Shown: positions 52,973-62,200 of the stretch, piece by piece
Layout: each line of letters begins with the position of its first letter
How positions within the stretch are numbered: the stretch's first letter is position 1
Source: Linderina pennispora
Lineage: Eukaryota > Kickxellomycota > Kickxellomycetes > Kickxellales > Kickxellaceae
NCBI RefSeq assembly: GCF_002104995.1
Contig: NW_024468288.1
Coordinates: 1-64,000 of the forward strand
Direction of reading: 5' to 3'
Length of the DNA stretch: 64,000 nt
The notes under the pieces: model-generated
What the model saw: only the letters and a program-made list of their open reading frames with translations
What the model was told of the DNA's origin: nothing
Database searches by the model: none
Made by a program: the position numbers and the translations under genes

Positions 52973-53128
52973 TTAGTCCCAGGTGAAAGGAAACAGAAGG
53001 CACTCGTGGGTCTTGAGGGATTCGAAGCCAACCATCATAACGTCGCAATACGGGCAGATCTCGCCAACCTTGGCAACGTGGAGGCGGAACGGGGAACCCT
53101 GCGTCAATGAGGAAGCGGAGGAACACAT
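52973..53128 (-). CDS. Possible 51-aa zinc-binding microprotein or terminal exon
   Basis: ATG 53128 to TAA 52973. It reads RLHVAKVGEICPYCDVMMVG and then a THEC motif, so a CxxC and a His-x-x-Cys lie about 17 residues apart, like a small zinc finger. A good TATA box (TATAAAAG on the minus strand, 53294-53301) stands 166 bp upstream, supporting transcription in this direction. It may be the last exon of a longer gene; splice sites upstream are not clear. Confidence 0.35.
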   Translation of the reverse strand: MCSSASSLTQGSPFRLHVAKVGEICPYCDVMMVGFESLKTHECLLFPFTWD

Positions 53129-53293
53129 GCTTAGGAGTGCAGAGAGATTATATGGCCCGGAGGTGCAGAGAATTGCTTGCTATACGTTGCTTGGCAGCTT
53201 CGAGGCAGGAGTGTCGCTAGGGAAAAGGTACTGGAAGTTATTACGGCTTTAAAAGTAAAGTTTTGCGCGATGGTGACAGCAAACGAATGTAGT

Positions 53294-53301
53294 CTTTTAT
53301 A
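53294..53301 (-). promoter_or_regulatory. TATA box, minus strand
   Basis: TATAAAAG read on the minus strand, preceded by a pyrimidine- and C-rich stretch. It is the only strong promoter-like site in this 2-kb gap. Confidence 0.4.
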
Positions 53302-54566
53302 GGTGGGATTGGGACCAGCTGGTGCCGGTGCAATGCGTGTGTTTGAGTTGCTGCTGCAAACAAATGCAACAAAAGGGGATAAAAGAATGGCCCCTTTGCA
53401 CTAGAGGGACAAGCAAGAGCATGAATTGCAGCGCCTATCATGTGTAGATGATGATAATGCCCTACCAGTGGCAGAAAAGGTAGTGAATTTGAAGGGCTGA
53501 CATCATGGGTTGGCGGCGTGGTGTTTCAATGTCGAATAGGGCCGATATTGTGCTGGGACTTGCGAGGAAAAGAAGGCTCCTTTCTGCAATGGCAGCCTCC
53601 CCAATTCCAATCTACATGTCATGCCTCGAGGTCACCGGATGAGAGACGCCTGAAGTACCCATTTTTGCTCCACATAACAACTTACACGAGCTGACGGGGC
53701 ACTGGCTCGGGACAGCTGCAACTCGATGCCGGTAAGAGGCATGCGTCAGTTCTACACCAGAGCATCGCTTTTATTGGGACTAATTGGCACAACTAGACTT
53801 TGCCACCGGATTACTTGGCCGAACTACATCGCCGCTGCTTTTTACCCACCCTCACATACGTAAAACGCGGTGCAAAAGCACTGTCCAGGGCTCATAGCCT
53901 TGGGTAGTATCAAACAGGTTATGAGCCCTGGACAGCGGTTCCGGACCATGTTCCAGGCCATGTGAGACGATGGCGACGCAATCGCAGCACGCTGAAAATG
54001 CTTTGGCGAAAAGGAGGAATGGAAGCATGAATAAAGGGAGAGAAGGAAGTCGAGCAGCGACGTGTGCAGCCAAAGCATTGCCTGAGCCGCACTATTCCTT
54101 AGGCAACTCGTGGGTACATACACATGGTAAACAAAAAATACACAATCGTCAGGTCCAGCTACAGGGAAAGTGATCTGCCCATCACACGACAGCGAGCTCT
54201 GGCTGGAAAAGGGAGGGGAAAGCCACGGCAGTCTGGTATTTGCAGCATTCGAAAAGCTGAAATGGGGGGAGCGCCTTATTCACAAAACAGAAAATGGAAG
54301 GCTGCCAGAAGCCATCGGGACTCATTGTGCCACATATTTGAGCTTCAGTAAATGCACATGTTTGGCAAATGCTCGGCACAGACGTAGGCGCAGTAAATGG
54401 AGTGGGGGTGGGGCAGTTTCGCTACGTATTCCCTGGCAAAAAATTAGTAATGTGGGCGTGCAGTTACCAAATCAGGCAAATACGTCGCATTGCCAAGCGG
54501 GACTACAGCGGCCTTTTAGCTTCCTGTATCATCTTGGCATCCACACAATTTCTGCGGCAACAAGAG
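53302..54566. other. Long intergenic region, no convincing gene
   Basis: Short frames only. It contains the 53881-53935 hairpin and the upstream region of the CorA gene. The CorA frame is open from 54369 on, so a start upstream of 54567 cannot be excluded. Confidence 0.4.
53881..53935. repeat. 19-bp-arm inverted repeat (hairpin)
   Basis: Arms CTGTCCAGGGCTCATAGCC (53881-53899) and GGTTATGAGCCCTGGACAG (53917-53935) pair at 18 of 19 positions around a 17-nt loop. It is intergenic and no gene explains it. Confidence 0.8.
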
Positions 54567-56033
54567 ATGCGCAATTCGCAATATAGACAAAGCACATCAG
54601 TATCTGAGATCAGCGACAGCTTCCATCACCCCCGGTGCATCACCCCCAGCATTCCATGCACCTTCACTGACAGAACTTTGCAATACATGGCAGGCCGGCG
54701 AAACCCGGGATGGCGGACGTCGCCATCGACTAGCCTCGTGGACAGGCTTAGCACAAGCGGGTCTGGCTCAAGTGACTCGAGATTGTACCGTGCACGTGAG
54801 GTGCGGAACAGCCTGGCACAAAACATCGCGGCAACGGGCAGGGCAAGCAGGGTCGTGGGAGGGGAGGGAGAGTGCGCGTGGTGGACGTCGCCCGCAGCAT
54901 CAATGGCATGTCAGCCGGCCATGAAGCATGCGGATGGGGTGGTCAGCAGATATATGGTGTTTTCACATGCAGCTGGTGTGCAGCTGGTGGACAGTGTCAC
55001 GGAATGCGAAGATATATGCCTCGGCCTGGATTTCTGCTGGATAGATATAGCCAACCCAACGACCCAAGAGCTGCTGGACCTGGGAGAGGCATTCCAATTG
55101 CATGCACTGACGGTCGAAGATATTGTCAATGAAAGCGACCGCGACAAGATCGATGTATTCGACGATTACATATACATCGTGTATCGCGCCATCAGGTCGA
55201 CATATGGCATGTCCGAATCAGAGATGCTGACTGCCGGCAGTGTGGGAGATGATGCTTGCGCAATCGCAAGCGATCATTTCGCCATCCTTTTGCGCGAAAA
55301 TGCCATCATCACAATCCACCACGATGCCAGACGGCAACACACATATCCAGTCATCAGTCGCCTGGTTGCAATACACAACGCTGTCGCTGGCGACAGCTCC
55401 GTGTTGGCAGGGCTCACTGTGTTTCCGCCATACGTTGCGTATGCAATCATCGACGAAATCACGGACCACATGTCGCCGCGCATCGTTGAGATCGAGCGGC
55501 AGGTGGATGCCATCGACGAGCTGGTCCTGCTGCTGACGCAAACCGAGCAAGAAGACATGCTGCGACGCATTGGGGAACGGCGGCGGCAGATTCTGTGCAT
55601 GTGGCGACTCGTACAGGCTAAGCCCGAGATCATCCATACCTTGGTTCGTGTGATCCAGTCCGACTCGGTTCTGCCGCAGCTCGGCGACGAGGTTGCACAG
55701 TACCTGGGCGATGTCAGCGACCACCTAATGGCAATTCTCAACACATGCTCGCATGCCGAGACTGTTTTGGCGCGGGCGCACTCGAACTACCTGGCCAAGA
55801 TTTCGCTGGAGCTGTCGCGGGCGACGTTCAACTCGAATGCAACTACCGAGCGCTGGACGATGCTGGGGACGATCGTCGTGCCGATCAATATCGTCACAAG
55901 CTTTCTCGGCGTCAATTTGAAAATCCCGGGCCAGGACAGAGACGACACGCTCAACTTCTTTATTGTGATGGCGTGCATGGCTGTGTATACAATCACAACA
56001 CTGGCGTTTTGGCGATGGCGCAAAGTGCTGTAG
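54567..56033 (+). CDS. CorA/Alr1-like divalent cation transporter with GVN in place of GMN
   Basis: 488 aa from ATG 54567; start uncertain. The N-terminal 150 residues are Ser-rich and disordered. The CorA domain begins near CWIDIANPTTQELLDLGEAF, with LHALTVEDIVNESDRDKIDVFDDY as the family core, and a long coiled-coil stalk (IVEIERQVDAIDELVLLLTQ onward). Two C-terminal membrane helices follow: MLGTIVVPINIVTSFLGVNL and FFIVMACMAVYTITTLAFW. The universal selectivity motif GMN at the end of TM1 is GVN here. GMN substitutions normally abolish Mg2+ transport or change ion choice, so it may be a Zn2+-type or non-transporting member. A basic C-terminus (WRWRKVL) closes the protein, placing it with the shorter fungal CorA members. 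Confidence 0.88.
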   Translation: MRNSQYRQSTSVSEISDSFHHPRCITPSIPCTFTDRTLQYMAGRRNPGWRTSPSTSLVDRLSTSGSGSSDSRLYRAREVRNSLAQNIAATGRASRVVGGEGECAWWTSPAASMACQPAMKHADGVVSRYMVFSHAAGVQLVDSVTECEDICLGLDFCWIDIANPTTQELLDLGEAFQLHALTVEDIVNESDRDKIDVFDDYIYIVYRAIRSTYGMSESEMLTAGSVGDDACAIASDHFAILLRENAIITIHHDARRQHTYPVISRLVAIHNAVAGDSSVLAGLTVFPPYVAYAIIDEITDHMSPRIVEIERQVDAIDELVLLLTQTEQEDMLRRIGERRRQILCMWRLVQAKPEIIHTLVRVIQSDSVLPQLGDEVAQYLGDVSDHLMAILNTCSHAETVLARAHSNYLAKISLELSRATFNSNATTERWTMLGTIVVPINIVTSFLGVNLKIPGQDRDDTLNFFIVMACMAVYTITTLAFWRWRKVL

Positions 56034-56647
56034 GAAAAGAAAGTCCGCCCACAACATCAGCCCACAGCAACATCAGTCCACAGTCTGCATTGGTGCATGG
56101 CAGCCAAGAGCGTCATAGAGTGAGCGTCTTGTTATTGAGGACATGTCGATCTTGCTATCACCAACCCCAAAGCCTGGCAGGCACAACCCCATCACGGCCG
56201 CAGACGCCTTGTTTGTTTTGCAGCTGGTAGAATGCAGCTTTAACCCCGACAATCCGAACGTGAAAGCAAAATTTTTGCAACCCAAACCGCATTTAGTTGA
56301 GAAAAAAGTATTAGTATTAGGAAGAATTACGAGCAAGTGTGGAACTGAGAGAAAAGAAAAAAAAAAAAAGAAATATAGAAAGTGGATATCCTCGACGTTT
56401 GCACAAGATGGTGATGATGGTGGATAGATACAGCACATATGGAGCACACACATGGACAGGCAGCATTGGGAGCTCCGCGGGTGGGGCAGGGCGGAACTCG
56501 CAGCAGAAAAGAATACACGGGGATTTCGTGGCAGAAGGGAACAAGGTCAGCTGCCAATTACCGACAGACGTGCCAGGCTGCGATCCTGCCGACATTTAGT
56601 GTTCTCGTGAGCGGCATTTGCCCTTGTGTCTTCTTCAGCTCAGTGCC

Positions 56648-57258
56648 TTAGGCAGAAGCCGTGGCCACAGGAGCCGCAGCAGGCTCGGCAGCGGCCTTCG
56701 CGGCCTCCTCGACCTTCTCCTCCTTCACGGCAACAGCCGAATCCGTCGACTCCTCGGCAGCAGGGGCGGCAGCGGCAGCCTCCTCCTCGGCCTTGGGAGC
56801 CTCGGCCTCCTCCTCCTTGGCAGGGGTCTCCTCAGCAGCAGCGGGGCCTCCTCAGCGGTGGTCTCCTCGGCAGCAGGGGCAGCCTCCTTCTTGGGCTTGG
56901 ACTTGGGCAGCAGCGACCTGAGGTTCGAGAAGAATCCGCCAACCTTGTTCCGGACCAGCGTCGAGCGGCGCTTGACCTTGGAGGCAACCGAGGCCTTGGG
57001 CTCGGCAGGGGTCTCCTCGGCGGCGGCGGCCTCCTCGGCGGCAGCAGCAGGGGCATCCTCCTCCTTGGCGGCAGTCTCCTCAGCCTTCGTCTCCTCAGCC
57101 TTAGCCTCCTCGGTGGCAGCGGCAGGGGCAGCCTCCTCCTCCGCCTTGGGGGCCTCGACTTCGGCAGCAGCAGCGACCTCGGTGGCCTCAGCAGCCGGAG
57201 CGGCAGCAACGGGCTCCTCGACAGCGGGAGCGGCAGCAACAACCTTTGCGTCAGACAT
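56648..57258 (-). CDS. Ala/Glu-rich low-complexity protein, frameshift near 56847-56851
   Basis: From ATG 57258 (MSDAKVVAAAPAVEEPVAAA) to TAA at 56648-56650, about 203 codons. It is mostly Ala/Glu/Pro/Lys repeats. A non-repetitive basic core (SKVKRRSTLVRNKVGGFFSN, then LRSLLPKSKPKKE) lies in the middle. After the core the frame changes in a C run (plus-strand GGGG near 56847); adding one base restores the same Ala/Glu pattern to the stop (ESTDSAVAVKEEKVEEAAKA onward). Without it the frame runs into implausible Arg/Leu/Pro repeats. The codon bias suggests high expression. Function is unknown; the core could bind membranes or an acidic partner. Confidence 0.65.
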
Positions 57259-57842
57259 TTTGCAAAATTATAAGAGTGATGAGGGGTAAGGTGGGGTGGG
57301 TAAAAGTACGATGAGATGTATCAAGCAAAATATAAGATTATAGCGTGTTACTATTTTTGCTCAGCAAAAAAGAAAGAAATGACAAGTGAAGAAGAGAGAA
57401 AGAAAGGATGCCAGAGAACCACAGAATGTATGTTTGAAAAATCTGGTTTCCGTGTGCTGTGTCTGGCGCGAGACCAAATTTAAAGGAACACAATTTTTTC
57501 AGCCGCCTTTTGCGAAAAAAAAAAAAAAAAAACTCAGCTTTGATGTGCGTGTCTCCCGCCAAAAGAAGAAAAGATGCGATAAAAAAAGTTATGTATTTAT
57601 ATGCGTGATGAGCGGCCTGTTTTCGCTATTCTTTCTGCTGTCGCTTTGAATCGCAAAACTCATTGTTTGTGTTTTCTCTCAAAACAGACAGTACTGCACT
57701 CGCTTTGTTGGAGCTGGGGCCCTTTCTACTATTTTCGCAGCGTCCTCCCCTCTCCACGCCCTCACCGAGCGTCGGTGTTGGCCGCGGTTCGCGAATAATA
57801 TCAAAGGCAAGCAAGAACAGCGCCACTGCCAATTCCGGGCCT
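57259..57842. other. Promoter region and AT-rich spacer
   Basis: Upstream of the Ala/Glu-rich gene. It has an 18-base A run near 57515 and pyrimidine tracts. No gene is seen. Confidence 0.4.
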
Positions 57843-57919
57843 TCAAGAGTTCCCTCGATTCTGCCTCACAAACAAAGCTCTTCTTTTTCGCGACGGGCCA
57901 GGGTGGAGAGGGGTGTTGT

Positions 57920-58213
57920 CTACCCCTCCCCCGTCATCAAAGCAAATGAGCCAAAAACATGACACTCCGCAGATCCGCTTGAGGCTGCTATTTTTGCGCA
58001 AGCCCAGTGCTTTGCGCAGCTCCCAATCCATGATGTACGGGTGAATCGCGAATGCTGTTTGGTGTTGCCAAGATAATCCCACATACAGCACACGCGTTGA
58101 AAACAGCAGCCTCCTTTCACACTGGTCCAGCGTCGGATATGATTCAGGACATACAGCCCCAACATGGCCAGGCCAAAACACACGGCAAAAGGAACTTGAT
58201 AGAAAACAGTCAT
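57920..58213 (-). CDS. Possible small membrane protein, 97 aa
   Basis: From ATG 58213, VFYQVPFAVCFGLAMLGLYV is a good single membrane helix followed by NHIRRW. The remainder is Cys/Trp-rich and less protein-like, so the true gene may be spliced into another frame (a WELRKALGLRKNSS segment is read in the alternative frame). It lies 84 bp from the USB1 stop on the same strand. No family is assigned. Confidence 0.25.
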   Translation of the reverse strand: MTVFYQVPFAVCFGLAMLGLYVLNHIRRWTSVKGGCCFQRVCCMWDYLGNTKQHSRFTRTSWIGSCAKHWACAKIAASSGSAECHVFGSFALMTGEG

Positions 58214-58296
58214 TGTTGAGCTCCCTTTTTCTCTTTTGGCAACGCTCGCACACAAGATCTACGCAGAAGTGGAGGGCGCGCATTTTTCTTCGTAAG

Positions 58297-59075
58297 CTAG
58301 GCGATCGCATACTCCCTATCGCCCACCACGCAGACCAGTCTGTCGACCTGGATCCCCGGAAGCTCCCTCGCCATGTCCCCGAGCCGACCCGTGTCAGCGG
58401 GCACCCCATCAGCAGCATCCCTGTCGGCCCACACGATGCTGGCATGGAACCGGGGGTCTGTGTAGAACGTGGGCTTGCTGAACCGGACCATGACGGCGTC
58501 AACAAGCTCAAGCAGCCTGCGTATGCGGTCTGCGCCTAAATCGACATCCAAGGCTACAAAGCTTCGAGACTGCTTTTCGTTCTGGTAGATTGAAGCTCCG
58601 CCAAACGCCACCACAAGTGATGAGGTATCGAGCGTCGCCATCTGGCGCTGCAGCGCTGAGACGAAGCTGGCGATTTGATGCTCCTGCAGATAGAACGGCC
58701 GGGTCAGCGAAATGTGCAGGCTGGTGATGGCATGCGAGTTGGGCACAGTGGAGCGGCAGCTCTCGACGACAAGGTCCAGCGCTGGTATTGGCCGAAGCTG
58801 CAGATAAACATGACCCGCCCAACCGCCCTTGACGTGGCCGTGATCTATGTTTAGCACAATCAGTATGCTTGTTTTGGGCCATTGTAATGTATGCTGGGCT
58901 TTTGTACATGTTTTGTTTTCCTTGCTCCATGCCTGCTGGGGGAGGGAGACAGAATTTTACCTGCAAATGGCGGGCAGTACACCCTACTGCCCCCGCTACC
59001 GCTGCCACCGCTGCCATTGCTATTTCTGCTGCTACTGCTATCGTCACTGGAGTAGTCCACCAGTCTTAGCGCCAT
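58297..59075 (-). CDS. usb1: U6 snRNA phosphodiesterase USB1/Mpn1, one intron
   Basis: The best model has exons 59075-58961 and 58844-58297, giving 220 aa. The donor is GTAAAA and the acceptor ACATAG, with a 116-bp intron. The start MALRLVDYSSDDSSSS fits the LVDYxSD N-terminus of the family. The catalytic 2H-phosphoesterase motifs are LHISLTRPF and FHASIVWA, and the HVKGGWAGHVYLQL segment is the conserved family block. USB1 trims and end-caps the 3' end of U6 snRNA. The joined N-terminal region is about 20 residues shorter than usual, so the acceptor may be another AG in the same intron; the two catalytic motifs do not depend on this. Confidence 0.82.
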
Positions 59076-59291
59076 TGTTCCCTGGAGTTTTATTGTTTTA
59101 CCGGTATCCGATATTGGGGTAGTGTGAAAAAAAGAAAGAGATATGCGTACAAGAGGAATCAATTTCTAACTACCTATCCAGCCCCATGTCTAGTTATTTT
59201 TCTGCCTGTTACCATTATCCACATGGATTATGCCGGGTTTCTTTTGGGTAAATGTTGGCACGAGTGTATATCTAGCAGCAAAATAAGCCAT

Positions 59292-62200
59292 CTAGTGCTC
59301 CGACTGGTGCTTGCGCTCGGCAGCTGCAAACAGGTAGTCGTACTCGCCCGACTTGAGACACATGTGGCGGAACAGGCCGTCCTCCTTCTTCAGCAGGCTA
59401 TACGGGGTGTCATACTCGACCACCTGTCCCTGGTCCAGCACCAGCACCTTGTCGTAATCGACGATGGTTCTCAGTCGGTGGGCAATGCACAGCAGTGTTG
59501 ACTCGGTGAACTCGTTGCGGATCGTGTTCTGGATCTTGGCGTCAGTGTCGAAATCAACTGAAGCGGTCGCCTCATCTAGAATGATGACCCGCGTGCGCTT
59601 GACCAGGGCACGGGCCAGCGCAATCAGCTGGCGCTGTCCCTGCGAGAAGTTGGACCCGTTCTCCATCACTGCCATGTCCAGATTAGTGATGGTTCGGCCC
59701 AGCGTCACCACCCCCTCATCGCCGTCGTCGGCCGTGCTAGCACGGCTCGATCCAACACCTCCACCAGCAACAGCAGCGGTGTTTGCGGTATCGGCGTGGG
59801 CGTGGCTATCGTCGCTGTCACCCAAAAGATGAGCCCGGCGCAAGGCGAGCCACAGCTCATCATCGCCATGCTCATTGAATGGATCCAGGTTGGTGCGGAT
59901 CGTGCCAGTGAACAGAACCGGGTCCTGCGGGATGATCGTCAGTCTGGAGCGCAAATCGCCTACGCCGATCTGCGAGATGTCGATGCCATCAACCACGATC
60001 CGTCCAGCACTAGCCTCCATGAACCGGAACATGGCCAGCGTCAGCGTCGACTTGCCAGCGCCAGTGCGGCCCACAATTCCAACCTTCTCGCGCGGATTGA
60101 CGTGGAACGAGATCCCGCGGATCACTGGCGGCAGGTTCTCGGCGTACTTGAGCATCAGGTTCTCAACGCTGATCTCGCCTGCTGTCGGCCACTGCGGCTC
60201 AGGCACGCGATCCGGGATGGTAACCGGCGCCTCGGGCTCGACATCAAGGTACTCAATGACGCGCTCGACAGAGTTCAGGTTCATCTCATTGTACGAGTAG
60301 AACCGCACCACCCACAGGATGTGCTCGGTGAAATTGAGCGCATACGACAGCGACAGGCCAGCCAGACCGGCGTCCATGCGGCCAGTTGCCAGCAGCGCAA
60401 ACAGTCCAGCCAGGAACGACACCAGGGCACCGGCCAGATCGACGCGGATGCTGAGCCAACGGTTGGCACCCCACATGTAGATGAAGGGCCGGATGTTGTC
60501 GTCGATCTTTGTATAGTTGGACCGCATGAACCGCTTCTCCTGGCCGTAGGCACGGATTGTCGATACGCCATTCAGAGTCTCGCCAAACTGCGTGTAGATC
60601 GGCGACTTTGTCACGCTCTCGAACCGCTTGATCTCACGCGACGCCGACAGGTACAGAACGCCGATGATCCAGTAGATCACCGAAATCACAAACGCCCCAC
60701 CGATGAACGCTGGCGTGATGACAGCAATGACAACCAGAATAGCCAGCGAAGATACAAGCTCGGTGATGAAAATGGCCAGCGACGAGATCAGTGACTGGTC
60801 GATGGTCTCCATGTCCTTTGAGAATCGGTTGATCAGTCGGCCCACAGGAGTAACGTCGAAGAACCGCACCGGCGCACGCAGCACGGTGTGCAGCAGGTCC
60901 TCGTGCAGCTCCTTCGACGCCTTGAGCGAGCCCCAGAACTGCAGCAGCGAGCGGAGCAGAATGCAGAAGATGCTGGATACGGCAATCAGAACATACACAC
61001 CGATGTAGTAGCCCAAGTCGACATTAGGTGCATAGTTGGCTACCATGTTCTGCACAGGCGCCAGCAAGAAGGCCGTCGGTCCGCTGGATGCTACGACATT
61101 CTCAGCCAGCGTGTCAGCATTAGCCGCAGGGGCACTGTATGCAGCAGCCCACTCGCGCAGCCAGTAGTCCTGGGCGACCTGTGTCAGCTGCGTTATGATG
61201 AATCCTAGAGTCAGGATGATCCAGAACACATATCCGCCACTAGCCTTCAGATACTGGGTGTAGACTCGCCACTGGACATGGCCCTGGGACCAGCCCTCCT
61301 CGGTAGTCAGCTTGCCCTTGTCCTTGTCCTTGTCTCCATCGCTGTCCTTGGACTTGCTCCCCTTGCTAGTACCCTCATCTCCGTCAAACCGCTTGTCGTT
61401 ACCGCCCTCGGGCTCCTTGCCCGCTGCATTCTCGCGCTTCGACGCTGCGTTCTGCTGCTCCTCATCAGCTTCACGCAGTGTCTCCTCGCTCAGCTTGCCA
61501 CTGCGCAGGACCTCGACCGGTGAACCTGCAGCCGCCACACGACCATCCTGCATGACGACAACCATCGATGCGCCCTTGATTGTCAGACCAACGGCATGGG
61601 TCACCAGAATACGGGTGCGGTCCATCATGGCCGGCGCCATCAGGCAGTGCTCGTAGATGTGCTTGGCCGTATGGGCATCGACTGCGGAGAGACAGTCATC
61701 CATGACAACATGCCGCGCTGGCGAGTACACAGCACGCGCCAGGCTGATACGCTGCTTCTGTCCGCCAGACAGCGCAACACCGCGCTCGCCAACCTCGGTC
61801 ATGTCGCCTGCGTCAAAAGATCTCAAAGTCGCGGGCCAGCGCACACATGCGCACCACATGGTTGTAGCGGGCCTCGTCGAACGGTAGACCAAATGTGATG
61901 TTGCCGCGGATGGTATCGTTCAGAAGCCACGCTTGTTGGGCGACATATGCGACCGACTCCTGGATTGCAAACGGATCGTCGCTGGGCGCAAGCACCGGGC
62001 GGTAGACGGAGCCAGGAACCAGGAGCTTGCCGCCAGTAAGACGCATCTCGCCAAGCAGCGCCATCAGAAGCGATGTCTTTCCGCAGCCAGTCGGCCCGGC
62101 AATAATGCTGAGCTTGCCTACTGGGAAGTTGACAGTGATATCGCGCAGCTCAAATCCAGCCGAGTCGGATTCGGAAGACGTGTCGGCGGTCGAATGCACG

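Noticed and set aside
56618-57289. Two Ser/Ala- and Gly/Leu-rich plus-strand frames over 200 aa
   Set aside because: Antisense shadows of the Ala/Glu-rich coding sequence; repetitive codons leave several frames open.
59796-60794. 332-aa plus-strand frame opposite the ABCC gene
   Set aside because: Opposite strand of unambiguous ABC-transporter TMD2/NBD2; no homology of its own.
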